Shown here one piece after another: positions 9,400 through 18,547 of a stretch of DNA of 49,273 nucleotides; the first letter of the stretch is position 1, and the number at the start of each line of letters is the position of its first letter. The translations under genes were made by a program, and so were the position numbers. This stretch comes from Oscillospiraceae bacterium (GTDB lineage Bacteria > Bacillota > Clostridia > Oscillospirales > Oscillospiraceae), in contig JAISJJ010000141.1 in NCBI GenBank assembly GCA_031261585.1, positions 1-49,273 of the forward strand, in the 5' to 3' direction. The notes below the pieces were generated by a model. The model was not told the origin of the DNA, made no database searches, and saw only the letters and a program-made list of their open reading frames with translations.

Positions 9400-10464
9400 A
9401 TGTCAATCTATTTCAGCGGGAAGTTCAAAAGCCTGCGCAAGAATAGCGACTTGACGCAGGATCAGGTTGCGGAGATTTTCCGCGTGTCGCCGCAGTCTGT
9501 CAGCCGCTGGGAGACGGGCGCGAATTATCCCGACATTGAGCTGCTGCCGCACATCGCGGCGTTTTTCAAGGTCACGGTTGACGAACTGCTCGGAACGGAG
9601 ACGATACTCAGCGAGCAGAAAATCTACAACTACACGCGCGACATTCGGAATCTGCTCAACACGGGCAACGTCCCGTCCGCAATTTCGACGGCGCGCACCG
9701 CCGTGAAAGAGTTCCCCGTGAATTACGATTTGCAGAATCTTCTGTTGCAATCGCTGTGCGCGGACGGCTCCGACGCGTTGAAAAACGAAATAATCGCGAC
9801 AGGCGAGAGGATTATCAATTACAGCTCAGACCAAAATGTATCGCTGCCGGCTAAGTATCAGCTTATCAATCGGTATGTGAAGTGGGAGATGCGAGAAGAG
9901 GCGAAGAAAATCGTGGACACGCTGCCGTCCGAAGCGTATTTCACGCAGGATTTAATGCTGGGGCGCGTGCTCACTGGCGACGAATGGACGCAAAATCAGA
10001 AGCTGCGTATCACCAGATTCAAGATCATGCTGTGCGACCTCATCGGAGAATACGCGGTCAAAGCCGATCTGGACGCGCTGAAAAGAATCGAGTGTTTTCA
10101 GACCGCGTGGCAGATTGATGTCCTTGCGCGCGCGGCAACCGATAACGTCCTCATCGGTGACGAACATACCGAAGCCGCGTTTCACAACGTCGTGCTTGCC
10201 GAATTTTACTGCGAAGCGGGCGATACAGAAAACGCGCTGTCGTGTGTCGAAGAGGCGACGCGCGAAGCAATGTATCAACCTGACATGATGGTGCTGACCA
10301 ATGAGGACGGGAGCAATTATTTCGCTTCTTCCACGCCGCGCAACTTGTGTTGGATTTTGTGGGAGGATCACCTCGTGAAGCCGCAGTTTGACGTTATCAG
10401 AGACGATGTGCGGTTCGTCACGTGCTTTGAAATGTTAAAAACACATTCGCACGAGATGGGGTGA
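9400..10464 (+). CDS. XRE-family HTH regulator with TPR-like C-terminal region (paralogue 2)
   Basis: FKSLRKNSDLTQDQVAEIFRVSPQSVSRWETGANYPDIELLPHIAAFFKVTVDELLG; RBS AGGAGG. Confidence 0.88.
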   Translation: MSIYFSGKFKSLRKNSDLTQDQVAEIFRVSPQSVSRWETGANYPDIELLPHIAAFFKVTVDELLGTETILSEQKIYNYTRDIRNLLNTGNVPSAISTARTAVKEFPVNYDLQNLLLQSLCADGSDALKNEIIATGERIINYSSDQNVSLPAKYQLINRYVKWEMREEAKKIVDTLPSEAYFTQDLMLGRVLTGDEWTQNQKLRITRFKIMLCDLIGEYAVKADLDALKRIECFQTAWQIDVLARAATDNVLIGDEHTEAAFHNVVLAEFYCEAGDTENALSCVEEATREAMYQPDMMVLTNEDGSNYFASSTPRNLCWILWEDHLVKPQFDVIRDDVRFVTCFEMLKTHSHEMG

Positions 10465-10499
10465 CAACGGGACACGGATACCGATTTAGTTTTCCACTC

Positions 10500-10615
10500 G
10501 TCATTGCGAGCCGCGCGAAGCAATCCAGTCCCTCGCAACCTCGTCCAATTTCGTTTTTTACGGGAGTTTGGACGGAGAAACGGGGTTCTGGATTGCTTCG
10601 TGCGCTCGCAATGAC
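10500..10615. repeat. Inverted repeat of the dispersed GTCATTGCGAG...CTCGCAATGAC family
   Basis: Left GTCATTGCGAGCCGCGCGAAGCAATCCAG (10500-10528); right CTGGATTGCTTCGTGCGCTCGCAATGAC (10588-10615). Confidence 0.8.
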
Positions 10616-10790
10616 GGAGACGGGGGCTGGGACGCGGAAAAACGCCCTGTGACAAAGGTCTTGTGAAATGTAGTGTCCTCGGGCATTACATTCCGCAAAA
10701 CATCGGCATCGGGCGGCGCAAAGTTGTGACATACGGACAAATTGGCGGCGAATAGAGTGAGTGGAGAACAATCACGGGGGTTTACCTATA

Positions 10791-11486
10791 ATGCTCACTT
10801 TCACCATCGCCATGCTGCTCGCCGCGCCGATACTCATGCTGCGGCTCGACGGCAGTTCGTTCAAACAACCGCTGAAGCCCGACGAGGAGCGCGAGTGCCT
10901 GCGCCGTCTCGCGGAGGGTGACGAGGAAGCGCGGCTCACGCTGATCGAGCGCAACATGCGTCTCGTCGCGCACATCGTCAAGAAGTACTACGCCAACGAG
11001 ACAGACCGCGAGGATCTGATCCAGATCGGCGCGATCGGGCTGATCAACGCGATCGGCACGTACAAACCCGACAAAAAGGTCGCGCTGTCGACGTATGCGT
11101 CCACGTGCATCGAGAACGAGATACGCATGCACTTCCGGCGCGGCAGAAAGCGTCAGGGCGACCAGTCTCTCGACGAGCCGCTCGACAATGACCGCGACGG
11201 CAACCCGCTCACGCTCGGCGAGTTGCTGATGCACTACGACAACACAGACGAGAAGATCACCGCCGAGGAGTCGCGCGAACGCCTGCTGCGCTATCTGCGC
11301 GAGGAACTGAATCCGACCGAGCTGAAAATTCTCATCGCGCGCTACGGCATAGGCGGCGCGCCCGAGCAGACCCAGCGCGAGGTAGCGGCGGACTTGGGCA
11401 TCTCACGCAGCTACGTATCGCGCATAGAGAGCCGCGCGGTAGGGAAGCTGAGGGAAAGATTCGCATCAGAGGACGATGTCAATTAA
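10791..11486 (+). CDS. sigK: RNA polymerase sporulation sigma factor SigK-like, uninterrupted
   Basis: SFKQPLKPDEERECLRRLAEGDEEARLTLIERNMRLVAHIVKKYY...DLIQIGAIGLINAIGTYKPDKKVALSTYASTCIENEIRMHFR. Confidence 0.85.
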   Translation: MLTFTIAMLLAAPILMLRLDGSSFKQPLKPDEERECLRRLAEGDEEARLTLIERNMRLVAHIVKKYYANETDREDLIQIGAIGLINAIGTYKPDKKVALSTYASTCIENEIRMHFRRGRKRQGDQSLDEPLDNDRDGNPLTLGELLMHYDNTDEKITAEESRERLLRYLREELNPTELKILIARYGIGGAPEQTQREVAADLGISRSYVSRIESRAVGKLRERFASEDDVN

Positions 11487-11587
11487 CAATTAACAATGAA
11501 CAGTTAACGGGAATAAGACGAGGGTTGCGGCTAAACCGCAACCCCCGTCTTTAACTGTTCATTGTTAATTGTTAACTGTTAATTGAC
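11480..11587. repeat. Short heptamer-bounded element between convergent sigK and amt; likely bidirectional terminator
   Basis: CAATTAACAATTAACAATGAACAGTTAA / TTAACTGTTCATTGTTAATTGTTAACTGTTAATTG ends; core GACGAGGGTTGCGG-ctaaa-CCGCAACCCCCGTC. Confidence 0.8.
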
Positions 11588-13297
11588 GTCATCGTCTTGC
11601 AGTGCGTCGAAGCCGCTCTCTCCTGTGCGGACTTTGACCACGTCCTCTACGTCGTAGATGAAAATCTTGCCGTCGCCGACGTTGCCCGTGTACAACGCTT
11701 TTTTGACGGTTTCGACGAACGTATCGGTCGGTATCGCGGAGATCACGATGTCGAGCTGGATTTTCGGCAGTAGCTTCGTCTCGACGGGTACGCCGCGATA
11801 CACCTCAGTGTGACCCTTTTGCATACCGTAGCCGAGGACGTTCGTGACCGTCATACCCGTGATGCCGAGCGTGTCGAGCGCGCTTTGCAGCACCGCGAAC
11901 TTCGACTGATTCGTGATGATCGTGACTTTGGTGAGCTTCGCGCCGGGACGCGCGGTGTTTGTGACGGGGATCGCGCTGTCAATCGGGACAGCGTTTATCA
12001 GCGGAACGGTGATGCCCTCGGGCAGGAGCTCTTCGGGGGCAAACACGAAGCCGCCGTACGCGGAGGACAGACCGTGTTCCGGACCGTCGAGACCCGCGAT
12101 TTCCTCTTCAGGCTTGACACGCAGACCAACCGTCTTTTTGATGATTAAGAATACAATCGTCATGACGACAGCCGTCCACGCGAGAATCGCGAGAACGCCG
12201 ATAGCTTGAATGCCGATCTGGTGTCCGCCGCCGCCGTAGAACAGACCTGCGACACCGGAGGTTGTTCCCGCGTCCTGCCCGGGAACGTTCGGGTTTGCGA
12301 GCAGACCGACCGCGATTGTGCCCCATAGTCCGTTTGCGCCGTGAACCGCAATCGCGCCGACGGGATCGTCTACCTTGACCTTGATGTCGATTACTTCGAC
12401 CGCGACGACGACGAGAATGCCGGCGACGAGACCGATAATCAGCGCGCCGAGTGCGTCAACGTTCGCGCAGCCCGCCGTGATTGCGACGAGACCGGCGAGC
12501 GAGCCGTTCAGGCACATCGAAACATCCGGTTTGCCGTTCTTGATCCAGGTGAACAGCATAGTGGCGACCGTCGCGACGGCGGGGGCTATCGTGGTGTTCA
12601 CCAGAATCGCGCCGAGCTGCTCGATGTTGCCGGCAGCCGCGCCGTTGAAGCCGTACCAGCAGAACCAGAGGATAAACGCGCCGAGCGCGGCGAGCGTTAT
12701 CGAGTGGCCGGGGATTGCGCGCGCCGTGGTTTTGCCCGTCTTTTTGTCCTTGATGTACTTGCCGATGCGCGGTCCGAGAATCGCCGCGCCGATTAGCGAG
12801 GTCAGACCGCCGACCATGTGGATAACGCTCGAACCCGCGAAGTCAACGTAGCCGAGGTTCGCAAGCCAGCCGCCGCTGCCCCACACCCAACCTGCCTCGA
12901 TGGGGTACACGAACAGCGAGATAACGCCGGAGTAGATGCAGTAGGAGACGAATTTCGTGCGCTCGGCCATCGCGCCGGACACGATTGTCGCGGCGGTGGC
13001 GGCGAACACGAGCATGAAGAAGAAGTTCGAGCCGTCCGTCTCCGCCCAACCGAGGAAGTCGGTGAACACGCGCAGGTCGGGTTTCCCGATAAGCCCGAAG
13101 AACACGTGGTCGCCCGCGAGCAGCCCGTAGCCGAGGAGTACGAACACGACCGTGCCGATACAGAAGTCCATGAGGTTCTTCATGATGATGTTGCCCGCGT
13201 TTTTCGCACGCGTCAGGCCGGTTTCGACCATCGCGAAGCCGCCCTGCATGAAGAAAACGAGAATCGCTCCGAGTAAGAACCAAATACTGAAGTCCAT
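11579..13297 (-). CDS. amt: Ammonium transporter (Amt) with C-terminal PII-like domain
   Basis: N-terminal WFLLGAILVFFMQGGFAMVETGLTRAKNAGNIIMKNLMDF (Amt); C-terminal TKVTIITNQSKFAVLQSALDTLGITGMTVTNVLGYGMQKG...GDGKIFIYDVEDVVKVRTGESG (GlnB/PII). Confidence 0.93.
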   Translation of the reverse strand: MDFSIWFLLGAILVFFMQGGFAMVETGLTRAKNAGNIIMKNLMDFCIGTVVFVLLGYGLLAGDHVFFGLIGKPDLRVFTDFLGWAETDGSNFFFMLVFAATAATIVSGAMAERTKFVSYCIYSGVISLFVYPIEAGWVWGSGGWLANLGYVDFAGSSVIHMVGGLTSLIGAAILGPRIGKYIKDKKTGKTTARAIPGHSITLAALGAFILWFCWYGFNGAAAGNIEQLGAILVNTTIAPAVATVATMLFTWIKNGKPDVSMCLNGSLAGLVAITAGCANVDALGALIIGLVAGILVVVAVEVIDIKVKVDDPVGAIAVHGANGLWGTIAVGLLANPNVPGQDAGTTSGVAGLFYGGGGHQIGIQAIGVLAILAWTAVVMTIVFLIIKKTVGLRVKPEEEIAGLDGPEHGLSSAYGGFVFAPEELLPEGITVPLINAVPIDSAIPVTNTARPGAKLTKVTIITNQSKFAVLQSALDTLGITGMTVTNVLGYGMQKGHTEVYRGVPVETKLLPKIQLDIVISAIPTDTFVETVKKALYTGNVGDGKIFIYDVEDVVKVRTGESGFDALQDDDVN

Positions 13298-13402
13298 TTT
13301 GTTATTCCTTCCTAATTTTTGTTGACGAAGATTATATACAAAAAAGTGCGCTGATAACCCCCGACGGGATATCGGCGCACTTCATTGTGCGGTATTAAAT
13401 TT

Positions 13403-13616
13403 CAATTGACAATTGCGGGAATTGGACGGGGTCTCCCTCCGCCGTCTGCGGACGGCACCTCCCTCTGAGAGGGAGGCTTTTTTGGAACGCATCGCCCGAG
13501 CCTCCCTCATAGAGGGAGGTGCCGCCGAATGGCGGCGGTGGGAGTATACGTAACTCTCGTCCTACCTACGTATCTGTTAACTGTTACTTGTTAATTGTTA
13601 ATTGTTAACTGTTATA
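13403..13616. repeat. Composite palindromic repeat element with heptamer ends
   Basis: CAATTGACAATTG left; TTAACTGTTACTTGTTAATTGTTAATTGTTAACTGTTA right; internal GCCGTCTGCGGACGGC and GAGGGAGGTGCCGCCGAATGGCGGC. Confidence 0.8.
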
Positions 13617-15696
13617 TCACCGAGTACAAAATCTCGCCGTATGTCGGCAGGGGCCACCAGTCGGAGCCTACTGTCAGTTCGAGTTCGTCTACGACGATGC
13701 GCAGTTCCGCCATCGCGGTGAACACGCGCTCACGGAACGCGAACGCGGCGTCTACGCTGTCCTCGATGCCGTGTACGTCGATCAGTGCGGTTTCGAGCGC
13801 GCTGAGCTTCGTGTACAGCTCGTTGGCGAGTGCGGAGACCTTCGCGCCGAGCTTCTTCTGCGCCGTGGGTTCGCCGAACGCGCTGACGGCGGCGACGGTG
13901 GCGGCGAGTTCGGTGAGATAGCCGTTGACGGCGGGGATAATCTTCTGGTTCGCGAGGTCGATGAGCGTCAACGCCTCGATGTTGATCGTTTTCGCGTAGT
14001 TTTCGAGGTAAATCTCGTGTCGCGACTCGATCTCCTTGTGCGTGTACACGCCGTGGCGCACGAACAGGTCGACGTTCTGCTCGGTGAGGTACTTCACGAG
14101 TGCTTCGGGCGTGGTTTTGAGGTTCGACAGACCGCGCTTCTCGGCTTCTATGACCCACGCGTCGTCGTAGCCGTTGCCGTTGAAGATGATGCGGCGGTTT
14201 TCGAGAATCGTCGCCTTGACGAGCCGATTCAGGTCGCCGATGAAGTCGGTCGACGCTTCGAGCTGGTTCGCGAACTCGTCGAGAATGTCGGCGACGGCGG
14301 TGTTCAGTACGACGTTCGGCTCCGCAATCGACTGCGACGAGCCGAGCGCGCGGAACTCGAACTTGTTACCCGTGAACGCGAACGGCGACGTGCGGTTGCG
14401 GTCGGTCGTGTCTTTCGGGAAGTGCGGCAGAACCGTCGCGCCGATCTCCATGCTGACGTGTTCGACGCCGACGTACGGTGTGCCGTCTGCCAGCGCGTCG
14501 AGTACGCCGCCGAGTTCCTCGCCGAGGAAGATCGAGATGATGGCGGGCGGTGCTTCGTTCGCGCCGAGACGGTGATCGTTGCCCGCCGACGCGACGGAGA
14601 TACGCAGTAAATCCTGATATTTGTTGACCGCTTTGATGACCGCGACGAGGAACAGCAGGAACTGCGCGTTCTCGAACGGCGTGTCGCCGGGGTCGAGCAG
14701 GTTCTGTCCGTTGTCGGTCGAGATCGACCAGTTGTTGTGCTTGCCCGAGCCGTTGATGCCCGCGAACGGCTTCTCGTGCAGCAGACACGTCAGCCCGTGG
14801 CGGTCGGCGACCTTGCGCATCAGCTCCATCGTGAGCTGGTTGTGGTCGGCGGCGATGTTCGTCGTCGAGAATATCGGGGCGAGCTCGTGCTGCGCGGGCG
14901 CGACCTCGTTGTGCTTCGTTTTCGACAGTATACCGAGTTTCCACAGCTCCTCGTCGAGGTCGTGCATGTACGCCGCGATCTGCGGTTTCAGCGCGCCGAA
15001 GTAGTGGTCCTCAAGCTCCTGACCTTTCGGCGGGCGCGCGCCGACGAGGGTGCGACCCGTGTAGATGAGGTCGGGGCGTTGCAGATACACGTCTTTGTCG
15101 ATGATGAAGTACTCCTGCTCGGGTCCGACGGTCGTGAGAACGCGCTTCGGTGCCGTGTTGCCAAACAGCTTCAAGATGCGCAACGCCTGCTTCGATATCG
15201 CGTCCATCGAGCGCAGGAGCGGCGTTTTCTTGTCCAACGCCTCGCCTGTGTACGAACAGAACGCGGTCGGAACGCACAGCGTGCCGTCCTTGATGAACGC
15301 GTAGCTTGTCGGATCCCACGCGGTGTACCCGCGCGCTTCAAACGTGGCGCGCAGACCGCCCGACGGAAACGAACTCGCGTCGGGTTCGCCGCGCACAAGC
15401 TCCTTGCCCGAGAACTCCATGATAACGGTGCCGTCGCCCTGCGGCGAGATGAAACTGTCGTGCTTCTCGGCGGTGATACCCGTCATCGGCTGGAACCAGT
15501 GGGTGAAGTGCGTCGCGCCCAGCTCCGTCGCCCAGTCTTTCATCGACGCGGCGACGACGTTCGCGACGTCGAGTTCGAGGTGCGAGCCCTCTTTAATCGT
15601 CTTTTGCAGAGCGCGGTAGATATCCTTCGGCAGCCGCGCTTTCATCACGGTGTCGTTGAAAACGAGGCTTCCGAACAGTTCAGGGACGTTTGACAT
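13612..15696 (-). CDS. glnN: Glutamine synthetase type III (GlnN family)
   Basis: 694 aa; [65 protein letters not shown]. Confidence 0.93.
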   Translation of the reverse strand: MSNVPELFGSLVFNDTVMKARLPKDIYRALQKTIKEGSHLELDVANVVAASMKDWATELGATHFTHWFQPMTGITAEKHDSFISPQGDGTVIMEFSGKELVRGEPDASSFPSGGLRATFEARGYTAWDPTSYAFIKDGTLCVPTAFCSYTGEALDKKTPLLRSMDAISKQALRILKLFGNTAPKRVLTTVGPEQEYFIIDKDVYLQRPDLIYTGRTLVGARPPKGQELEDHYFGALKPQIAAYMHDLDEELWKLGILSKTKHNEVAPAQHELAPIFSTTNIAADHNQLTMELMRKVADRHGLTCLLHEKPFAGINGSGKHNNWSISTDNGQNLLDPGDTPFENAQFLLFLVAVIKAVNKYQDLLRISVASAGNDHRLGANEAPPAIISIFLGEELGGVLDALADGTPYVGVEHVSMEIGATVLPHFPKDTTDRNRTSPFAFTGNKFEFRALGSSQSIAEPNVVLNTAVADILDEFANQLEASTDFIGDLNRLVKATILENRRIIFNGNGYDDAWVIEAEKRGLSNLKTTPEALVKYLTEQNVDLFVRHGVYTHKEIESRHEIYLENYAKTINIEALTLIDLANQKIIPAVNGYLTELAATVAAVSAFGEPTAQKKLGAKVSALANELYTKLSALETALIDVHGIEDSVDAAFAFRERVFTAMAELRIVVDELELTVGSDWWPLPTYGEILYSVI

Positions 15697-15943
15697 GTTA
15701 TGTAGCTCCTTATTGATTCTATTTATTCGCTTGTCGCGGCGAAGCCGCTCCTGTGCTTTGTGTGTGCTGCTGCACGAGTGCGCGCCGTTGTCGCGAGCCG
15801 CCTGTGACGGCGTTGGGCGTGCTTTTCAGCTTGTTGCGGTGGCGTGGAGTTGGCGTTGGGTGCTGAGTGAGTTTATGGTTGAGAACGAGAAAGCGTTCGC
15901 CGAGGGGCATGACCCGTCGACGAACGCCTTTGTTCGTGTGATT

Positions 15944-15972
15944 ATGTTAGCACGGTGCGCGGGATTTGTCAA
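15944..15972 (-). promoter_or_regulatory. Sigma-A-type promoter for glutamine synthetase
   Basis: Minus strand TTGACA (15972-15967), 17-bp spacer, TGC-TAACAT (15949-15944); about 240-nt predicted leader to ATG at 15696. Confidence 0.6.
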
Positions 15973-16059
15973 GCGGAAAATTAACGGATTGTTCATTTTG
16001 GCGGAATGTACAAAGAATCGCGGGGGAAACGCGCCCGTTGTGGGCAAAGCGGGGGAACA

Positions 16060-17109
16060 TCACGCGTCGTAGTTCATCACTACCGTTGCCACTTGCGCTC
16101 TTGTGGAGTTCGCTTGCGGTTTCAGCAGACCGTCGGAGCCGTTGATTATGCCGTGATCGCACGCCCAGCGGAACGCGTCTTTCGCGTAGGACGCGACTTT
16201 TGCGAAGTCGGGGAACGACTCGGCGCGCGACGGGTTGAACGACACGGATTCGCCCGCGTACTGCGCGTAACGGAAGAACATCACCGCCAACTGCTCGCGC
16301 GAGATGTCCGCGTTGGGTCGGAATGTGCCGTCCTCGTAGCCCGTGACGATGCCGTAGCTCGACGCCCAGCGCATCGCGTCGTAGTAGTACGCGGAACTGT
16401 CGCGCGCGTCGGTGAACGTCACGAGATTCGCGATATTCGGCGCGGGTTTGCCCGCGACACGGTGCAGCACGGTGACGAACATCGCGCGGTTCATCGTGCC
16501 GTTCGGTGAGAACTTGTCCGCCGAGGTGCCGTTGAAGTATCCGAGCGCGCTGACGTATTCGACCGCGGCGTAGAACCAGTCGGAGCGCGACACGTCGGTG
16601 AACGGGTTATCCGCCAAACCTATGCGGTACCACCCGCGCACGGTGAGCGTCAGCACTGTTGTGGGGCGGACTGTCGCGTAGCTGTCGGCGGGCAGAACGT
16701 AGGTGTGCGCCGCTGACAATTTGCCGTTCGTCACGCGCGCGCCGACAGTGATGTCGATCAGCGTACCTGACGTGACCGCGACCGTCACGGCGGCGTTCGG
16801 CGTGAACTCCGTACCCTCGCCGAGATTGATATATCCGTTCGCCGAGACGCGGACGGACATGCCGTGCGCCCGCGCGTACCCCTGCGAAGTCGGCGGCGCG
16901 ATACCCCCGAGCGAGCCGCTCAGGTACGCGTTCACCGTCGTCTCCGCGTCGGTGAGCTGCCGCTCGGCGTAGGCGATCACGTCGGACTTGAACGCACCGT
17001 CAAGATAACTGCGCGCCACGAGCGGATTCGACGACGTACCCGCCGACGCGGACGCGGAGAGTATGACGGCGAGCGCGACGATGGCGAGAAGGAGTGATCT
17101 GTGTTTCAT
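16060..17109 (-). CDS. SLH-domain surface protein
   Basis: N-terminal signal peptide; PFTDVSRSDWFYAAVEYVSALGYFNGTSADKFSPNGTMNRAMFVTVLHR and further SLH repeats. Confidence 0.88.
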   Translation of the reverse strand: MKHRSLLLAIVALAVILSASASAGTSSNPLVARSYLDGAFKSDVIAYAERQLTDAETTVNAYLSGSLGGIAPPTSQGYARAHGMSVRVSANGYINLGEGTEFTPNAAVTVAVTSGTLIDITVGARVTNGKLSAAHTYVLPADSYATVRPTTVLTLTVRGWYRIGLADNPFTDVSRSDWFYAAVEYVSALGYFNGTSADKFSPNGTMNRAMFVTVLHRVAGKPAPNIANLVTFTDARDSSAYYYDAMRWASSYGIVTGYEDGTFRPNADISREQLAVMFFRYAQYAGESVSFNPSRAESFPDFAKVASYAKDAFRWACDHGIINGSDGLLKPQANSTRAQVATVVMNYDA

Positions 17110-17164
17110 GTTGTTCCCACTTTATGTTTTTATTGTTGGTTGTTGCGGGCGGACAAGGGTTTTC

Positions 17165-17384
17165 CGTAGCTCCCGTCCAACCCTTGCCTCCCTCGTGGAG
17201 GGAGGTGCCGACCGCAGTCGGCGGAGGGAGGACGCGCCGAGACGTTCCGTCTCGGACTCCCCCTGTCACTGCGTGACATCCCCCTCTGTGAGGGAGACTT
17301 AGGGACGCGAGGACGCGTTGGTAAGGTTTGCGCCCGCAACCCTCGTCCTAACTGTTAACTGTTAATTGTTAACTGTTAATTGTC
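17165..17384. repeat. Composite palindromic repeat ending in a heptamer array
   Basis: CCTCCCTCGTGGAGGGAGGTGCCGACCGCAGTCGGCGG...TAACTGTTAACTGTTAATTGTTAACTGTTAATTG (17349-17384). Confidence 0.8.
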
Positions 17385-17913
17385 AAAACTCTATCCCTTG
17401 TCTTGCGGCGATACCTGCTTCGTAGGGGTGGGCTCGGGCGGACATCTCTGTTATATAGTGCGCGCGGTCGCGGAGGTTTGCGGGCGGGTCGCCGTGACCT
17501 GTTATCACGATCTCGACTTTCGGGGACGACAGGTCGAGCAGGCGCGTGAGAATCGTCTCGTCGATGAGTTTGAGCGATATCGCGTCGAGCAGCTCGTCGA
17601 GTACGAGCAGGACGCTCTTGCCCGCCGCGCTGAACGATTCGACGAACGTGATCGCGCGCCACAGGTTCGTGTCGTGGATTGAGCGCGTCTCGGCAAGGCT
17701 CTCAGGCGGCATATCGCGTGTGAACATCGCGCCGTTCGCCTTGCCGCGCCACACCTCTATGCCGAGGGTGCGCAGGGCGTCGAGTTCGCCCGTGCTGCGG
17801 TCTTTGAGGAATTGCAGTACGCCGCACGACCAACCGTCCCCCCTCGCGCGCATTGCGAGACCGAGCGCGGCGGTCGTCTTGCCCTTGCCGTTGCCGTAAT
17901 AGATGTGAATCAT
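17383..17913 (-). CDS. cobO: Cob(I)yrinic acid a,c-diamide adenosyltransferase
   Basis: MIHIYYGNGKGKTTAALGLAMRARG P-loop and VLLVLDELLDAISLKLID typical of CobO/BtuR. Confidence 0.9.
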   Translation of the reverse strand: MIHIYYGNGKGKTTAALGLAMRARGDGWSCGVLQFLKDRSTGELDALRTLGIEVWRGKANGAMFTRDMPPESLAETRSIHDTNLWRAITFVESFSAAGKSVLLVLDELLDAISLKLIDETILTRLLDLSSPKVEIVITGHGDPPANLRDRAHYITEMSARAHPYEAGIAARQGIEF

Positions 17914-17959
17914 GAGTGCCGTCCATTCGATATAGATGTTTTGTGTGCGTTTCGCGTAG

Positions 17960-18547
17960 CTACAACCGTTGTATGTTGTACAACTGCGGGTCGCGGGACC
18001 ACGATTCGTCGTCGAGCAGTGCCTTGAAACCGCCGCAGTTGGGTACGTGGTAGTCGTAGTAGTCACGGTGCGGGCGGGCGAACCGCTCGAACACGGACAT
18101 GATCGTGCCGCCGTGGGCGACGATGGCTACGTAGTTGCGCTGCATACGCAGGTTTTCCGCGATAATCTCGGAGAACGCGACGCACGTGCGCGCACAGAAT
18201 GAGGATTTTGACTCGCCGTTCGGTGTCTGCCCCTCGCAGTTGCCGTCCACCCAGTCGCGGTAGTCGAGGTCGCGCTCCATCTCGTCCGCCGTTCTGCCCT
18301 CGAACGCGCCGAAATCCATCTCGCGCAGCCCTGGCAGGCATATCAGGCGCGAGTGCGGGAACTTGATCGTCGCCGTCTGCACGGCGCGTATCATCGGTGA
18401 GCAGTAGACGACGGGTACGAACGGCACCGCGCCCGACAGCGCGGCGTGGAGCCGTCCTCGCTCGGACAGCGGCTCATCCGTCGAACCTATGTACCGCCGC
18501 TCGACGTTGCCGCGCGTCTCCGCGTGCCGCCAGAGTGCTATCTCCAC
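17960..18547 (-). CDS. cobC: Histidine phosphatase, likely alpha-ribazole phosphatase
   Basis: LWRHAETRGNVERRYIGSTDEPLSERGR and AIVAHGGTIMSVFERF; located among cob genes; GTG start overlaps the upstream TAG. Confidence 0.75.
   Translation of the reverse strand: MEIALWRHAETRGNVERRYIGSTDEPLSERGRLHAALSGAVPFVPVVYCSPMIRAVQTATIKFPHSRLICLPGLREMDFGAFEGRTADEMERDLDYRDWVDGNCEGQTPNGESKSSFCARTCVAFSEIIAENLRMQRNYVAIVAHGGTIMSVFERFARPHRDYYDYHVPNCGGFKALLDDESWSRDPQLYNIQRL

Noticed and set aside
10791-11486. Search for a sigK intervening (skin-like) element
   Set aside because: The SigK-like ORF is continuous through regions 2 and 4, so no skin element is present here.
13571-13618. Heptamer arrays as a possible CRISPR
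   Set aside because: Units are only 7 bp, contiguous and without spacers; no cas genes in the window.
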